Below are positions 35,404-47,800 of a stretch of 64,000 nt of DNA, in pieces. Position numbers and translations under genes: made by a program. The stretch's first letter is position 1; the number at the start of each line of letters is the position of its first letter. Under the pieces are notes generated by a model. It was given only the letters and a program-made list of their open reading frames with translations. It did no database searches and was not told where the DNA came from. Source of the stretch: Leucobacter viscericola (GTDB taxonomy: Bacteria; Actinomycetota; Actinomycetes; Actinomycetales; Microbacteriaceae); assembly GCF_011299575.1 (NCBI RefSeq), contig NZ_CP049863.1:124001-188000 (forward strand). The letters run 5' to 3'.

Positions 35404-36378
35404 TCAGTCGAGTTCGTCGGGCAGGTTTGCGTCGGTGCCCGGGATGCCGCGGGACTCAGCTTCTTTGTCAGCCATCGCAAGGAGGCGGCGGATTCGACCC
35501 GCTACCGCATCCTTGGTGAGCACTGGCTCGGCGCGAGCGCCGAGGTCGTCAAGGCTCGCCTCGCGGTGCTGCAACCGCAGCTCGCCGGCGTACCGCAGGT
35601 GCTCTGGCACCTCGTCACCCAGGATTTCGAGAGCACGCTCCACGCGCGCACAGGCGGCGACGGAGGCCTGCGCCGAGCGGCGCAGGTTGGCATCGTCGAA
35701 GTTCACCAGGCGGTTCGCAGTGGCGCGGGTTTCGCGGGCCTTGCGCAGTTCGTCCCAGCGAGCGCGGGCATCGAGTGCGCCCATCGCCTCAAGCATTTCG
35801 CCGATGACCTCGGCGTCGCGAATCAATACCTTGTTCTGGCCACGAATCTCACGGCTCTTGGACTCGATCCCGATCCTGCCCGCTGCCCCAACGAGGGCCA
35901 TGGCAACCTCGCTGCTCGGGCAGAGAATCTCAAGGCCCGCGGAGCGACCCGGGGCGGTGATGCCGCCGCGCGCAAGGAACGCACCGCGCCAGAGGGCGGC
36001 GAGCTCGGTCGGTGAGCCGGTGGTCAAGCGGTTCGGTAAACCGCGGATCTGGCGGCGGCGCTGGTCAAGCAGACCGAGCTGACGGGCGAGGGTTTCGCCG
36101 TCGAGCACTCGAACGAGAAACTGTGGTGCGCCGGGACGGGTGGCCGTCGGTGGGAGCTGCTTCGCCTCGGAGCGCACGCCGTAGAGCTCAGCGAGATCCT
36201 TGCGAACCCGCTGCACAATCTGGGGGGTGTGAAGTTCTGCCTCAAGAGCGATGCGGCCCGAAATGGTGTGCAGGCCACCGGCCAGACGAAGGATCGTCGC
36301 CACCTCAGCGGTGCGTTCTCCGGTGCGCTGCATCGGAAATCGCACAAGCTCGCTCTTAACCTCGGAGGTAGACGGCAC
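35404..36378 (-). CDS. whiA: WhiA, sporulation/cell-division regulator family
   Basis: A 324-residue protein with the LAGLIDADG-like homing-endonuclease fold and a C-terminal helix-turn-helix, which binds DNA and in actinobacteria links growth to division. Supported by EVKSELVRFP, LRLAGGLH, GAFLARGGITAPGRSAGLEI, and the C-terminal region LRYAGELRLQHREASLDDLGARAEPVLTKDAVAGRIRRLL. The GTG at 36378 (MPSTSEVKSEL) has AAAGGA six bases upstream; a TTG five codons before is possible. Confidence 0.95.
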   Translation of the reverse strand: MPSTSEVKSELVRFPMQRTGERTAEVATILRLAGGLHTISGRIALEAELHTPQIVQRVRKDLAELYGVRSEAKQLPPTATRPGAPQFLVRVLDGETLARQLGLLDQRRRQIRGLPNRLTTGSPTELAALWRGAFLARGGITAPGRSAGLEILCPSSEVAMALVGAAGRIGIESKSREIRGQNKVLIRDAEVIGEMLEAMGALDARARWDELRKARETRATANRLVNFDDANLRRSAQASVAACARVERALEILGDEVPEHLRYAGELRLQHREASLDDLGARAEPVLTKDAVAGRIRRLLAMADKEAESRGIPGTDANLPDELD

Positions 36379-36441
36379 AAAAAATCCTTTCAAGAGCGGG
36401 AAGACTGGGGTGAAGAAAAAAGAAGAAGTATTGAATTGAAA

Positions 36442-37320
36442 CTATTCGCGACCGAGGTCACGGTGACGCAGCGTCACATTGACACCCGGCAGTCCCGCGA
36501 GGCGATCCGCTAGTTCGCGCGCGATCGCAACTGAGCGGTGTTTGCCACCGGTGCAGCCTATAGCAAGAGAAGCGTGGCGTTTGTTCTCGCGCTGGAAGCC
36601 GGCAAATACCGGGGTCAGCGCGGCCACGTAGTTATCGATAAATTCAGCGGCACCATCGCGGCTGAGAACGTACTCTTTGACCTCGGGATCAACGCCGGTC
36701 AGGGCACGAAGCTCCGTCTCCCAGAAGGGGTTGGGCAGGAATCGCATGTCTGCCATCAGGTCCACGTCGGTTGGAGCGCCGTACTTAAAGCCAAAGCTCA
36801 GAACGGAGAGTTGCAGCCCGGGCGTGTTGTCGTCTGAGAACAATTCGCGTGTGGCCGTCGAGAGATCGTGGACGTTGTAGCGCGAGGTATCAATGACCAC
36901 GTCGCTGGAGGCGCGGAGCTCTTGCAGGCGATCGCGCTCAAGGCGGATACCCTCGAGCAGGCTGCCCGCCTCGCCCTGCAGCGGATGTGGACGGCGCACG
37001 GACTCGTAGCGGCGCACCAGAATCTCGTCCGTTGCGTCAAGGAAAACAACACGGACGGTTGCGGTCTCCCGCAGATCTTTGACGGTGTGCTCGATGTCGG
37101 AGTACAGATCGCGTCCGCGCACATCGACCACCGCAACGATTCGCGGGAGTGCTCCCCCGGACTTGTCTGCCATGTCGGCGAGCGTCTTGACCATCGTGAG
37201 GGGCAGGTTGTCAACGACATACCAGCCCAAATCTTCGAGGGTGTTCGCGACGGTGCTTCGCCCGGCACCGGACATTCCCGTGACAATCAGGATCTCCTGA
37301 CCGGATGTTGCCTCGCTCAT
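36442..37320 (-). CDS. rapZ: RapZ-family nucleotide-binding protein
   Basis: A 292-residue P-loop protein: Walker A GMSGAGRST near 15-23, DNLP in VVDNLPLTMV, and a C-terminal domain with FGFKYG, PNPFW and IGCTGGKHRSV. RapZ/YvcJ proteins bind nucleotides and, in enterobacteria, regulate glucosamine-6-phosphate synthase through small RNAs; the role in actinobacteria is less clear. It starts four bases inside the uvrC stop (ATGA). No yvcK-like gene lies between it and whiA. Confidence 0.93.
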   Translation of the reverse strand: MSEATSGQEILIVTGMSGAGRSTVANTLEDLGWYVVDNLPLTMVKTLADMADKSGGALPRIVAVVDVRGRDLYSDIEHTVKDLRETATVRVVFLDATDEILVRRYESVRRPHPLQGEAGSLLEGIRLERDRLQELRASSDVVIDTSRYNVHDLSTATRELFSDDNTPGLQLSVLSFGFKYGAPTDVDLMADMRFLPNPFWETELRALTGVDPEVKEYVLSRDGAAEFIDNYVAALTPVFAGFQRENKRHASLAIGCTGGKHRSVAIARELADRLAGLPGVNVTLRHRDLGRE

Positions 37321-39245
37321 TCGGTCCCCTCCCGATCTAGATCCGATTCGTTTGCTCCATCAAGCTTAGCGGGCGTTGCCTCAGTATTCAGGTGGTTCAG
37401 GATCTGTTCGGCCAGTTTTGTGCCGAGTCCCGGCGCAGCGGCCAGTTCTTCGACCGAGGCACTGCGCAAACGGGCCACCGATCCGAAGTGTTTCAGGAGG
37501 CCCTGAACGCGTTTGGGGCCGAGTCCGGGCACCTCGGAGAGCTGGCTCGCAATTGAGGTGCTGCGGCGCTGGCGCTGGAAGGTGATGGCAAAGCGGTGGG
37601 CCTCGTCGCGAATGCGCTGCACCATAAACAGAGCCTCGCTTGTGCGCGGCAGAATAACCGGGAAAGGATCACCGGGAAGCCAGATTTCTTCGAGGCGTTT
37701 CGCGACGCCGCAGAGCGCGATGTCGGTGATGTTCGCCTCTGCAAGCGCGCGAGCTGCAGCCTTGACCTGGGGCTCGCCGCCGTCAACGATGAGGAGCTGC
37801 GGACGATCACGGTAGATGCCAGAAGACGGTTCGTTGTTCTCGCGGGCGAGGTTCAGCTGAGCCGCACGGCGAGACACCACCTGGTGGATTGAGTCGGTGT
37901 CGTCGCGGGTCTCTTCGATTCTGTACTTGCGGTAGGCGCCCTTCGCGGGGAGTCCATCTTCGAACACCACGAGAGAGGCAACGACGCCGGTGCCCTGCAG
38001 ATGCGAGACGTCGATGCACTCGATGCGCAGCGGAGCCTCGTCCATGTCGAGGGCCTGCTGTAGCTCGGCCAGCGCGTCGGTGCGGGCGGTGAGGTCGGCC
38101 GCACGTTTGAGCTTGTACCTGATGAGGTGCTCTCCGGCGTTGAGCGTCGCGCGATCCATAAGCTGCACCTTGTCACCGCGCTCGGGAATGCGCACGCGCA
38201 CTTTGCCGCGGCGCGGGCGCTTTGCGCTGAGCACCTCTTCGAGTTCGAGGGAGTTCTCTGGCAACTGCGGCACGAGGATCTCGGGTGGGGGTTCGCGCTC
38301 ACCCTCGTAGGCCGACTGGAGCACCTGCTCGAGAAGTGTGCCTGGTGAATCGTCAATCTCGACGTCAACGATCCAGCTTCGTTCGCCCCGGATCCTGCCA
38401 TCGCGAATAATGAACTGGTGAGCGGACGCGGCGAGCTCATCGGCGCGCAGCCCAAAGACGTCCACGTTGGTGTCGAGCCCGAGCACCACGGCGTTCTTTT
38501 CCATGACGTGCTCGACGGCCTGCACCTGGTCGCGCAGTCGGGCCGCGTCTTCGTAGCGCTGGTCTGCTGCGGCCGCGCGCATGTCGACACGAAGCTGCTT
38601 GAGGTGGCTCTGATCGCCTCCCGCCAAAAACGAAACGAGCTCTGTGACGCGCGCGCGGTGATCCTCAATGCTGATCTGCATGGAGCACGGGCCACCGCAG
38701 CGGCCGATCTGACCGGCGAGGCACGGGCGGCCGCTGGTCATAGCGCGCTTGTAATCGGCGTCGTTGCAGGTGCGGATCGGGAACGCCTGCTGCAGCAGGG
38801 TCGTTGTCTCGCGCAGCGCCCACACCTTTGGGTAGGGGCCAAAGTAGCGTGCGCCGCGGATCTTTTCGTTGCGAGTGATGATGAGGCGGGGGGCCTCCTC
38901 GCGCAGCGTGACGGCGAGGTAGGGGTAGGTTTTGTCGTCCTTGAACTGGACGTTAAAGGGCGGCTTGAACTCCGTGATCCAGGTGTGCTCAAGCACCAGG
39001 GACTCAGTGTCGGTCGCGACAACCGTCCAGTCGACCTTCGCAGCCAGCGCCAGCATGCGCTGCGTGCGCGGCTGGAGTGAGTGGAGCGGTTGGAAGTAGT
39101 TGGCTAGGCGGGAACGGAGAACCTTTGCCTTGCCGATGTACAGCACTCGCCCGTGCCGGTCGCTGAAGCGATAGACGCCGGGGCTCGTCGGAATCTCGCC
39201 CTGGGCGGGGCGAAACGATCCGCGATTATCAACTCCCTGGATCAA
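37317..39245 (-). CDS. uvrC: Excinuclease ABC subunit C
   Basis: A 642-residue UvrC that makes both incisions in nucleotide excision repair. In order: GIY-YIG nuclease ([20 protein letters not shown]), a UVR UvrB-contact motif ([18 protein letters not shown]), the RNase H-like C-terminal nuclease ([29 protein letters not shown]), and a helix-hairpin-helix region ([17 protein letters not shown]). It overlaps uvrA and rapZ by four bases each, indicating one operon. Confidence 0.97.
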   Translation of the reverse strand: MIQGVDNRGSFRPAQGEIPTSPGVYRFSDRHGRVLYIGKAKVLRSRLANYFQPLHSLQPRTQRMLALAAKVDWTVVATDTESLVLEHTWITEFKPPFNVQFKDDKTYPYLAVTLREEAPRLIITRNEKIRGARYFGPYPKVWALRETTTLLQQAFPIRTCNDADYKRAMTSGRPCLAGQIGRCGGPCSMQISIEDHRARVTELVSFLAGGDQSHLKQLRVDMRAAAADQRYEDAARLRDQVQAVEHVMEKNAVVLGLDTNVDVFGLRADELAASAHQFIIRDGRIRGERSWIVDVEIDDSPGTLLEQVLQSAYEGEREPPPEILVPQLPENSLELEEVLSAKRPRRGKVRVRIPERGDKVQLMDRATLNAGEHLIRYKLKRAADLTARTDALAELQQALDMDEAPLRIECIDVSHLQGTGVVASLVVFEDGLPAKGAYRKYRIEETRDDTDSIHQVVSRRAAQLNLARENNEPSSGIYRDRPQLLIVDGGEPQVKAAARALAEANITDIALCGVAKRLEEIWLPGDPFPVILPRTSEALFMVQRIRDEAHRFAITFQRQRRSTSIASQLSEVPGLGPKRVQGLLKHFGSVARLRSASVEELAAAPGLGTKLAEQILNHLNTEATPAKLDGANESDLDREGTE

Positions 39246-42187
39246 GCCCCCACCTTCACCGGCTGCTTCTCTGTCAGGGCGCGCGCGGTCTTTTCGGCCC
39301 AGCCGCCCAGCACTTCAGCGAGGAAAAGCCCGGTGTAGCTTCCCTCGACCTTTGCGAGTTGCTCGGGGGTGCCCTCGGCGAGAATGGTGCCGCCACCGGA
39401 GCCGCCCTCTGGGCCGAGGTCGATGACCCAGTCCGCGCTGCGGATCACGTCAAGGTTGTGCTCGATCGTGATGACGGTGTTGCCCTTGTCGACGAGCCCG
39501 TTCAGCACAAGCAGGAGCTTGCGCACGTCTTCGAAGTGGAGGCCCGTGGTGGGCTCGTCGAGCACGTAGATGCTGCGGCCGTTTGAGCGCTTCTGCAGCT
39601 CGGTCGCAAGCTTGACGCGCTGCGCCTCGCCGCCGGAGAGGGTGGTCGCGCTCTGCCCGAGTCGCACGTAGCCGAGTCCAACGTCGACGAGTGTCTTCAT
39701 GTAGCGGTGGATCGAGCTGATCGGCTCGAAGAACTTCTCTGCCTCGGCGATGGGCATCTCGAGAACCTCGGAGATGTTTTTGCCCTTGTAGCGCACCTGC
39801 AGGGTCTCGCGGTTGTACCGCTTGCCGCCGCAGGCCTCGCAGGCAACGTAGACGTCGGGCAAGAAGTTCATCTCGATCTTCAGGGTGCCATCGCCCGAGC
39901 AGGCCTCACAGCGGCCGCCCTTGACGTTGAAGCTGAAGCGACCGGGCAGGTAGCCGCGGATCTTGGCCTCGGGGGTCTCCGCGAAGAGTGTGCGGATCTT
40001 GTCGAATACGCCGGTATAGGTCGCCGGGTTCGAGCGTGGGGTGCGGCCAATGGGTGCCTGGTCGACGTGCACAACCTTGTCGAGGTGCTCGAGACCCGTG
40101 ACGCGGGTGTGTTTGCCCGGCACGAGGCGGGCACCGTTGAGCTGGTTGGCGAGCACCCGGTACAGGATGTCGTTGACCAGGGTGGACTTGCCCGAGCCGC
40201 TTACACCGGTAACCGCGGTCATCACGCCGAGCGGGAACGTCACGTCGACGTTCTGCAGGTTGTTGGAGCGGGCGCCCTGCACCTTTAGCTCGCGCTTGCG
40301 GTCGCGCTTGCGACGCTTCTTTGGTGTCTCGATGGAGCGACGCCCCGCGAGGTAATCTCCCGTGACGGACTCGGTGTTTGCGAGCAGTTCGGCGTATTCA
40401 CCGGAGTGCACGACGGTGCCACCCTCAACGCCAGCGCCGGGGCCGATGTCGACGATCCAGTCAGCGGACTCGATTGTCTCTTCGTCGTGCTCCACAACAA
40501 TGAGGGTGTTGCCGAGATCCCGCAGTTTAATGAGGGTTTCGATGAGACGGCGGTTATCACGCTGGTGCAGACCAATGCTGGGCTCGTCGAGCACGTAGAG
40601 CACACCGGTGAGACCCGAGCCGATCTGGGTTGCCAGACGGATGCGCTGGGCCTCGCCGCCGGACAGTGTGCCGGAGGCGCGGGCAAGGGTGAGGTACCCG
40701 AGCCCAACCTCGATGAGGAAGTCGAAGCGCAGACGGATCTCCCGCAGCACCTGCGCGGCGATCTTTGCTTCGCGCTCGGTGAGTGATACCTCGTCGAAGA
40801 AGCGCTTCGCGTCGAGCAGACTGAAGTCGCCGACCGCTGCGATCGACTCTGCATTGACGGTGACCGCCAATACCTCGGGCTTGAGGCGCTGACCGTTGCA
40901 GGCGTGGCAGGGCACCTCGCGCAAGAACTCCGACCAGCGGTCACGCTTGGCATCAGACTCGGCCTCGGCGTACTGGCGCTCGATAAACGGGATGACGCCC
41001 TCGAAGCCTGACGAATACTTGACCTCGCGGCCGAAGCGGTTCTTCCACCGAACGTTGACCTTGAAGTTGTTGCCGTACAGCACGGCCTGCTGCACCTCTT
41101 CGCCGAGCGAATCCCAGGAGGCGTCGAGCGAGAAGTCGAGGTCTTGCGAAAGACCGCGCAGCAGCTTTTCGTAGTACTGGTAGAGGCTCTTGCCCTGGCT
41201 GGTCCAGGGCACAATGACACCCTCGGTGATGGAGAGTTGAGGATCACCGAGCACCAGATCTTCATCAACCGACATGCTGGTGCCGAGCCCTGAACAGGTG
41301 CTGCAGGCGCCAAACGGAGCGTTGAACGAGAACGTGCGCGGCTCGATCTCAGTGAGCTGCACCGGGTGCTGGTTCGGGCATGAGAGATGCTCGGAGAAGA
41401 GCTGAGTGCGATCCTCGGCCTTTTCGTCGCGATCGATGAAATCGATGCACACGATGCCACCGGCAAGCTTGAGTGCGGTCTCTAGAGAGTCGGTGAGGCG
41501 GCCGAGGCCTTCCGGGCTCGCCACGAGGCGATCCACAACGACGGAAATATCGTGCTTGATCTGCTTCTTGAGCGTTGGCGGTTCGGAAAGCTGGATCAGC
41601 TTGCCGTCGACAACCGCGCGCGAATAGCCGCTCGCTGCAAGGTCTTGGAAGAGCTCAACGAACTCCCCCTTCTTTTTGCTGACGACGGGGGCAAGTACCT
41701 GAAAGCGCGTGCGCTCGGGAAGAGTGATGAGCTGATCCGCGATCTGCTGCACGGTCTGTGAGGCAATGCGCTCACCACAGATGGCACAGTGTGGAATGCC
41801 GATGCGGGCCCACAGTAGACGCATGTAGTCGTAGATCTCAGTGATCGTGCCGACCGTTGAGCGCGGGTTGCGGTTGGTCGACTTCTGATCGATCGAGACC
41901 GCCGGGCTCAAGCCCTCGATGAAGTCAACGTCGGGGCGATCCACCTGGCCGAGAAACTGGCGAGCGTAGGCGCTCAGGCTCTCGACGTAGCGTCGCTGGC
42001 CCTCGGCAAAGATGGTGTCAAACGCGAGGCTCGACTTGCCGCTGCCGGAAAGGCCGGTGAACACCACCATCGAGTCGCGCGGGATCGAAAGATCGACGTT
42101 CTGAAGGTTGTGAACCCGGGCGCCCTGCACGCTGATGTGTGCGTGTGTGGCGGAGGAACGGATCGGTGTTGAGAGCTGCGAAGTCAC
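39242..42187 (-). CDS. uvrA: Excinuclease ABC subunit A
   Basis: A 981-residue damage-recognition ATPase with two ABC modules: [14 protein letters not shown] and [14 protein letters not shown]alker A sites, LSGGEAQR signatures twice, DEPSIGLH and DEPTTGLH Walker B ends, and zinc-finger Cys pairs (CAICG, CNQHP-type, CEACSGDG...CEACGGKR). The GTG at 42187 ([12 protein letters not shown]) is chosen because a TACAAT hexamer ends six bases upstream, giving a leaderless mRNA, and the longer reading would run through the LexA box. Length fits the family. Confidence 0.95.
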   Translation of the reverse strand: MTSQLSTPIRSSATHAHISVQGARVHNLQNVDLSIPRDSMVVFTGLSGSGKSSLAFDTIFAEGQRRYVESLSAYARQFLGQVDRPDVDFIEGLSPAVSIDQKSTNRNPRSTVGTITEIYDYMRLLWARIGIPHCAICGERIASQTVQQIADQLITLPERTRFQVLAPVVSKKKGEFVELFQDLAASGYSRAVVDGKLIQLSEPPTLKKQIKHDISVVVDRLVASPEGLGRLTDSLETALKLAGGIVCIDFIDRDEKAEDRTQLFSEHLSCPNQHPVQLTEIEPRTFSFNAPFGACSTCSGLGTSMSVDEDLVLGDPQLSITEGVIVPWTSQGKSLYQYYEKLLRGLSQDLDFSLDASWDSLGEEVQQAVLYGNNFKVNVRWKNRFGREVKYSSGFEGVIPFIERQYAEAESDAKRDRWSEFLREVPCHACNGQRLKPEVLAVTVNAESIAAVGDFSLLDAKRFFDEVSLTEREAKIAAQVLREIRLRFDFLIEVGLGYLTLARASGTLSGGEAQRIRLATQIGSGLTGVLYVLDEPSIGLHQRDNRRLIETLIKLRDLGNTLIVVEHDEETIESADWIVDIGPGAGVEGGTVVHSGEYAELLANTESVTGDYLAGRRSIETPKKRRKRDRKRELKVQGARSNNLQNVDVTFPLGVMTAVTGVSGSGKSTLVNDILYRVLANQLNGARLVPGKHTRVTGLEHLDKVVHVDQAPIGRTPRSNPATYTGVFDKIRTLFAETPEAKIRGYLPGRFSFNVKGGRCEACSGDGTLKIEMNFLPDVYVACEACGGKRYNRETLQVRYKGKNISEVLEMPIAEAEKFFEPISSIHRYMKTLVDVGLGYVRLGQSATTLSGGEAQRVKLATELQKRSNGRSIYVLDEPTTGLHFEDVRKLLLVLNGLVDKGNTVITIEHNLDVIRSADWVIDLGPEGGSGGGTILAEGTPEQLAKVEGSYTGLFLAEVLGGWAEKTARALTEKQPVKVGA

Positions 42188-42193
42188 TGTCTT

Positions 42194-42223
42194 ATTGTAT
42201 GGGGTCTTGACTGAAAATTCGAA
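42194..42223 (-). promoter_or_regulatory. Putative leaderless uvrA promoter
   Basis: On the minus strand a -10 TACAAT (42199-42194) lies 18 bases from a -35-like TTCGAA (42223-42218). Transcription would start at about 42187, the first base of the GTG codon, so the message would have no leader. The -35 overlaps the LexA box. Confidence 0.6.
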
Positions 42224-42234
42224 CATATGTGCGA
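42219..42234. promoter_or_regulatory. LexA/SOS box upstream of uvrA
   Basis: TCGAACATATGTGCGA matches the actinobacterial SOS box TCGAAC-N4-GTTCGA with one mismatch (GTGCGA). It overlaps the -35 of the uvrA promoter, the expected place for repression, so uvrA (and uvrC, rapZ) should be DNA-damage inducible. Confidence 0.75.
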
Positions 42235-42286
42235 TTGGTGTGGGGTTTTGTGTGAATCTCTGATTGATGCGGCGTACGCTGTGGTC

Positions 42287-42682
42287 ATGAGCCTGACATT
42301 TGACTTCATCGGAATTGTGACCCGCGATCTTGCTGCATCTCTGGATTTCTATCGTGCCCTTGGACTCGACATTGGTGAGGGGCAAGAGCAGGAGCCTCAT
42401 GTCGAGGTGACGCTGCCGAGCGGAGTCAGGATCGGGTGGGATCCGATCGAGACCATCCACAGCTTTGACCCGGGGTACGAGTTTCCGACGGGCGATCACC
42501 GCGTGGCGTTCGCGTTCCAGGCAGCCAGCCCCGCCGAGGTCAACGAAGTGCACGCTCGACTCGTGGCTGCGGGTCATGCGAGCCGCGTTGACCCCTGGGA
42601 TGCTCCCTGGGGCCAACGCTACTCAACGGTGCTCGATCCTGACGGCAACGCGATCGACATCTACGCGCCGCTCGCTTCTTAG
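42287..42682 (+). CDS. VOC-family (glyoxalase/bleomycin-resistance) protein
   Basis: A 131-residue vicinal-oxygen-chelate protein: [28 protein letters not shown], then [14 protein letters not shown], and the C-terminal [18 protein letters not shown]. Such proteins bind metal or sequester small toxic molecules; no substrate is indicated. It runs divergently from uvrA and convergently towards uvrB. The ATG at 42287 lies 53 bases from the LexA box, so both genes may sense that region. Confidence 0.85.
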   Translation: MSLTFDFIGIVTRDLAASLDFYRALGLDIGEGQEQEPHVEVTLPSGVRIGWDPIETIHSFDPGYEFPTGDHRVAFAFQAASPAEVNEVHARLVAAGHASRVDPWDAPWGQRYSTVLDPDGNAIDIYAPLAS

Positions 42683-42714
42683 TCGCCATTGCCGCGGCGC
42701 GCGGCAGGGCTGCT

Positions 42715-44802
42715 CTAGAGGTGCCCGGCCGCGTCCATGCTTCGCAGCTCTCGCTTGAGTTCGGCCACCTCGTCGCGCAGGCGAGCTGCGAGCTCGAACT
42801 TGAGCTCTTCGGCAGCGGCGAGCATCTGTTCGTTGAGATCTGTGATGATCTCTTCGAGTTTTGCCGCGCCCTCCCCGGCGATGGCGCCCGCACGCGCCGC
42901 ACTCTTGCCCTTGGCGCGCTGCGGCGATCCCTTTTGGGAGTGTGCACTAGCGCGTGAGTTCAGCACCTCTTCGGTGTCGGCGGCCTCGCGGGCAAGCATC
43001 GCGGTGATGTCGTTGATCTTCTTGCGCAGCGGCTGCGGGTCGATGCCGTGTTTGGTGTTGTATTCGACCTGGATCTCGCGGCGGCGGTTGGTCTCGTCGA
43101 TGGCCTCACGCATCGATCGGGTGATCTTGTCGGCGTACATGTGCACCTCACCCGATACGTTACGGGCGGCACGGCCGATGGTCTGGATGAGAGAGGTGCT
43201 GGACCGCAGGAAGCCCTCTTTGTCTGCGTCGAGAATCGAAACGAGGGAAACCTCTGGGAGGTCGAGGCCCTCACGCAGCAGGTTGATGCCCACGAGTACG
43301 TCATATACGCCGGCGCGCAGTTCGCTCAGCAGCTCAACACGGCGCAGGGTGTCGACGTCGGAGTGCAGGTAGCGCACGCGCACGCCCGCCTCTTCCATGA
43401 AGGTGGTGAGCTGCTCGGCCATCTTCTTGGTGAGTGTGGTGACGAGCACCCGCTCGTCTCGCTCGGCCCTGATCCTTACCTCTTCGAGTAGGTCGTCGAT
43501 CTGTCCCTCACTCGGCTTCACGATGATCTCGGGATCGATAAGGCCGGTCGGGCGGATGATCTGCTGGACCACACCGTCGGCGAGCTCCATCTCGTACTTG
43601 CCCGGTGTCGCAGAGAGGTAGACGGTCTGCCCCACCCGCTCTTTGAACTCCTTGAACTTCAGGGGTCTGTTGTCGAGGGCGCTGGGCAAACGGAAGCCGT
43701 GGTCGACAAGCGTGCGTTTACGCGAGGAGTCCCCCTCGTACATCGCGCCAATCTGCGGCACGGTGACGTGAGACTCGTCGATGACCACGAGGAAGTCGTC
43801 GGGAAAATAGTCGAGAAGGCAGTGTGGGGCCTCACCCGGTTGGCGCCCATCAATGTGGCGGGAGTAGTTCTCAATGCCCGAGCAGAAGCCAATCTGCTCC
43901 ATCATCTCGAGATCGAAGGTGGTGCGCATGCGCAGTCGCTGCTCTTCGACAAGCTTGTTCTGCTGCTTCAACTCTTTCGAGCGCCCATCGAGCTCGTCGG
44001 CGATCTGCCCCATCGCGCGATTCATGACGCTGCGGCTCGCAACGTAGTGTGACCCGGGGAAGATGGACACGGTTTCCACCTGTTTGATGACGTCGCCCGT
44101 CACGGGGTGAAGGTAGTACAGGGCCTCGATCTCGTCGCCAAAGAACTCGACACGAATCGCGAGCTCCTCGTACATCGGGATGATCTCGACCGTGTCGCCG
44201 CGCACGCGAAAATTGCCGCGCACAAACTCGATGTCGTTGCGCTGGTACTGCATATCGACGAAGCGGCGCAGCAGCACGTCGCGATCCAGGATGTCGCCAA
44301 CCTGCAGCGGCACCATTGCCTCGTAGTACTCCTCGGGCTTGCCGAGGCCGTAGATGCACGACACGGTCGAAACAACGACGACGTCTCGGCGGCTAAGCAG
44401 TGCGTTGGTGGTTGAGTGCCGGAGTCGCTCGACCTCAGCGTTCACCGACGAGTCTTTCTCAATAAACGTGTCGGTCTGCGGCACATAGGCTTCGGGCTGG
44501 TAATAGTCGTAATACGACACAAAGTACTCAACCGAGTTGTTGGGCATGAGTTCACGAAACTCGCTCGCTAGCTGCGCGGCAAGGGTCTTATTGTGGGCGA
44601 GGATCAGCGTCGGACGCTGCACGGCCTCGACCAACCAGGCGGTGGTCGCCGATTTGCCGGTGCCGGTTGCACCCATCAGAACGATGTCGGTTTCGCCCGC
44701 GTTAATGCGGTTTGCGAGCTGTTCGATTGCCTGCGGTTGATCGCCGCTGGGCTCGTACTCGCTAATCACCTCGAATGGGCGTACGCTGCGCGTTGGTTCC
44801 AT
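42715..44802 (-). CDS. uvrB: Excinuclease ABC subunit B
   Basis: A 695-residue superfamily 2 helicase that verifies damage and loads UvrC. Motifs are [10 protein letters not shown] (Walker A), [10 protein letters not shown] (beta-hairpin), VVIDESHVT (DEAH-like box), [32 protein letters not shown], and a C-terminal UVR motif ([39 protein letters not shown]). The start at 44802 ([10 protein letters not shown]) is preferred over a reading ten residues longer. Confidence 0.97.
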   Translation of the reverse strand: MEPTRSVRPFEVISEYEPSGDQPQAIEQLANRINAGETDIVLMGATGTGKSATTAWLVEAVQRPTLILAHNKTLAAQLASEFRELMPNNSVEYFVSYYDYYQPEAYVPQTDTFIEKDSSVNAEVERLRHSTTNALLSRRDVVVVSTVSCIYGLGKPEEYYEAMVPLQVGDILDRDVLLRRFVDMQYQRNDIEFVRGNFRVRGDTVEIIPMYEELAIRVEFFGDEIEALYYLHPVTGDVIKQVETVSIFPGSHYVASRSVMNRAMGQIADELDGRSKELKQQNKLVEEQRLRMRTTFDLEMMEQIGFCSGIENYSRHIDGRQPGEAPHCLLDYFPDDFLVVIDESHVTVPQIGAMYEGDSSRKRTLVDHGFRLPSALDNRPLKFKEFKERVGQTVYLSATPGKYEMELADGVVQQIIRPTGLIDPEIIVKPSEGQIDDLLEEVRIRAERDERVLVTTLTKKMAEQLTTFMEEAGVRVRYLHSDVDTLRRVELLSELRAGVYDVLVGINLLREGLDLPEVSLVSILDADKEGFLRSSTSLIQTIGRAARNVSGEVHMYADKITRSMREAIDETNRRREIQVEYNTKHGIDPQPLRKKINDITAMLAREAADTEEVLNSRASAHSQKGSPQRAKGKSAARAGAIAGEGAAKLEEIITDLNEQMLAAAEELKFELAARLRDEVAELKRELRSMDAAGHL

Positions 44803-44850
44803 GGTTTCGAGCCTACTCGGGACCACTGACATTCACGCCGTGAGCGCGGT

Positions 44851-44882
44851 TTGAATACCGGAACTGCTGAACCCAGTAAAAT
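44851..44882 (+). promoter_or_regulatory. Putative leaderless promoter of the SARP-like gene
   Basis: TTGAAT (44851-44856) and TAAAAT (44877-44882) are 20 bases apart, a long spacer. The predicted start coincides with the ATG at 44890, and there is no ribosome site, so a leaderless transcript is likely. Confidence 0.45.
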
Positions 44883-44889
44883 CATCCCT

Positions 44890-47800
44890 ATGCCATTTAC
44901 CCCCGTCCGTGTTGCCGTGCTCGGACCGGTAACGGTAGACGGGCGTGATCCCGGTGGCACCCTGATGCGAGCACTGCTTGTTGCACTGGCGCACGAAGAC
45001 ACAGGCAAGGAAACCGCGAAGAAACCGCGATCCGCTGAAGCCATTGCCGGCGATCTGTGGGGAGACACTCCCCCGCAGAACCCGCGTGCCTCACTGCAGA
45101 GCCTGGTGTCGAGGCTGCGTGCGGTCGGTGGACGCGAACTTATTGTGAGCGGGCCGGCCGGGTACGCACTTGGAGTGCCGAGTGATCTTGGGCTGGCACG
45201 GCACTTAGCCCGGGAGGCCGAGGCGCTCAGCCCCGACGACCTCAAACGTAGGCCCCTGCTTGACGAGGCACTGTCGTTCTGGCGCGGCGATCCCGGCATG
45301 GATATTGGTGACTCCCCGATCGCGCAAGATCTGTCGGAAGCTTCGGTGGTTCTGCGTGCGGAACTCGAGCAACTCAATATCCAGACCCTGATCACCACGC
45401 AACAGGTGAGCGAAGCCATCATCGCCCTGCGCCAACTCGCGGTGACGCGACCCTTTGACGAAGCGCTGCACGCGACCCTGATGCAGCAGCTTGCCGCGCA
45501 GGATCGGATCCCCGAGGCGCTGAACGTCTACGCCGCTCTGCGCGAGAGGCTTCGGGATGAACTTGGCACCTCCCCAGGAAGCGCAATCGGCAGCATCAAT
45601 GCCAAGTTGCTCCAACAGCGTGAGGCCGAGGCTGTATCTGAGACCGCAGTGCCTGTCGTCGCCGAATCCCAGCAACGCATTGGGCTTCCAGCGAGCCTGG
45701 GCCGACTCATTGGCCGCAGTGACGACCTCGCCGCGGTTTCGGGTCTCCTGCAGAAGGAACGTCTCGTCACCATCCTCGGCCCCGGTGGTCTCGGCAAAAC
45801 GAGGTTGTCTCAGGCGGCTGCGGCTGAGGATCATGCCCCCACCGTCATTTTTGTTCCGCTCGCGAGTGTGCGGGACAACACCGACGTGCCCCTTGCAATT
45901 GCAGCGACACTGGGAATCAGCGAGGCAACGGCCAGTAACAAACTCACCGACCCCGCTGCCCGCCCCGACCTTCGCAAGCGAGTGATCGGCCTGCTCGGTG
46001 AGCGACCGGTTCTTCTGGTGCTCGACAACTGTGAACAGGTGATCGAGGGCGTGGCCACCTGGGCGGCCGACATGCTCGCCTCCGTGCCGAGCTTTCGTGT
46101 TCTCGCGACAAGTCGCACCCCCCTGGGGCTTCTCGGGGAACAGGTGTTTCCGCTCGCGCCGCTCACAACTGAACACGAGGCTGGCCGAGAAGGATCGGCA
46201 GTGAGGCTCTTTGTTGAACGCGCGCAGGCAGTGCGTCCATCGGCCGTGCTCGATCCGGTGGTCGTGGCAAGGCTCTGCGAACACCTCGATGGTCTGCCGC
46301 TCGCAATCGAGCTCGCAGCGGCGCGCATTCGAACAATGTCACCGGAGCAGATCGAAGACAAGCTTCAGGATCGTTTCGCACTGCTCAAGAGTGGGGATCG
46401 CAGCGCTCCGGAACGGCACCGTACTCTTCAGGCCGTCATCGACTGGAGTTGGGAGCTGCTGGACAACACAGCCCGTAACGCCCTCGCCACACTCTCCCTG
46501 TTGCCCGGTGGGTTCTCATCGGATACCGCTGCGGGAGTGCTCGACACTACCGAGATCGACGCCGATGATCTCCTCGATAGCCTGGTCGCGCAATCCCTAC
46601 TGGTGGTCTCTGATGACCCCCGCACGGGAGGGGTGCGCTTCCGCATGCTCGAAACCGTGCGCGAGTTCGGACTCGCGCAACTGGCGGGAGGGGGCGACGA
46701 TCCCGAAGCCTGGGAGGCCGTCAATAGATGGGCGCGTGCATTTGCCGCCGAGCACCTGGGTGACCTTTTTTCCTCGGGGAACTACGGTGAGCTGCGTGCG
46801 GAGCACAACAACCTCATCGCGGTGCTGCGGCACGCCCTGACAACGGGCAATGATGCAGACGCCGTACTGATGTTTGCGGCACTGTGCCAGAGTTGGTTTG
46901 TGCGCGGTGCGTTCTCGGAGATGCAGGTCTTCGGCACCCAGATCTTCACAGCGGCGGCGCGCATCGACGAGAGGGCGATCCCCGTTGACGCCCTCGCCAT
47001 CACACTCGCGACCGGCGCGTTTCAGGTCATCGTCTCCGGGGAACCCCTCGCGCTGCGGCTCGTTGCGCGACTGCGAAGGCTACGCCGAAACTACTCCGAG
47101 CTCTCCCCCGTGTATGCCGGAATCGCCGACCTGCTCGGTGCCATGGGATCGGTGCCGAGGATGCTGGCCGAACTCGACGTACTGCGAGCCTCCGACAACC
47201 TCACCGTCGCTGCGCTCGGAGAACAGGCGTACGTGCAGTTCGCAGAAAACAGCGGTGATCCTGAAGGCGCAATGGTTGCCGCCGAACGCAGTTGGGAGCT
47301 CGCCAAGGCCAGTGGATCGCAGTGGCTCGCCGCGATGTCTGCCTCAAGCCTGACACAGCTCAATAGCCAGCTCGCCCGCGCGGAAGAGTCAATTCTGTGG
47401 TGGGAGCGCGCCGAGGCCGACTTCAGAGAGTTCGGCACCGACGAGGGCATGCGGCACGAGCGCTGGCTGCTCGGAGGTAACTTCGTGACGCTCGGCCGCT
47501 TCGCCGAGGCGCGAGAGGTATACACTGAACTGCTGCACACGAGAGACCTCACCGAGGACGGGCTCGAGTATGCCTCGATCGCGCTCTTCGGCCTTGGTGA
47601 GGTAGCGAGGGCCGAAGGTGACCTCGCGCTCGCCGCAGAGCACTTCGAACGCGCGGTGCAGGAGTTTCGCACGAATGAGCAGCGAAACTCACCGTGGTTC
47701 TTGATGGCGCTGGCGGGGCTGATCGCAGCCACCAGCTGCGACGGATCGCTGGCTGTCGAGCGCATTGAATACTGGGTTCAGCGACTCCGCTCGCGCACTC

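Noticed and set aside
44790-44815. LexA box ahead of uvrB
   Set aside because: TCGAAACCATGGAACC matches only one half of the SOS consensus; the second half fails.
45205-46284. 359-codon minus-strand frame inside the SARP-like gene
   Set aside because: Overlaps the BTAD and ATPase coding sequence; charged, motif-free translation.
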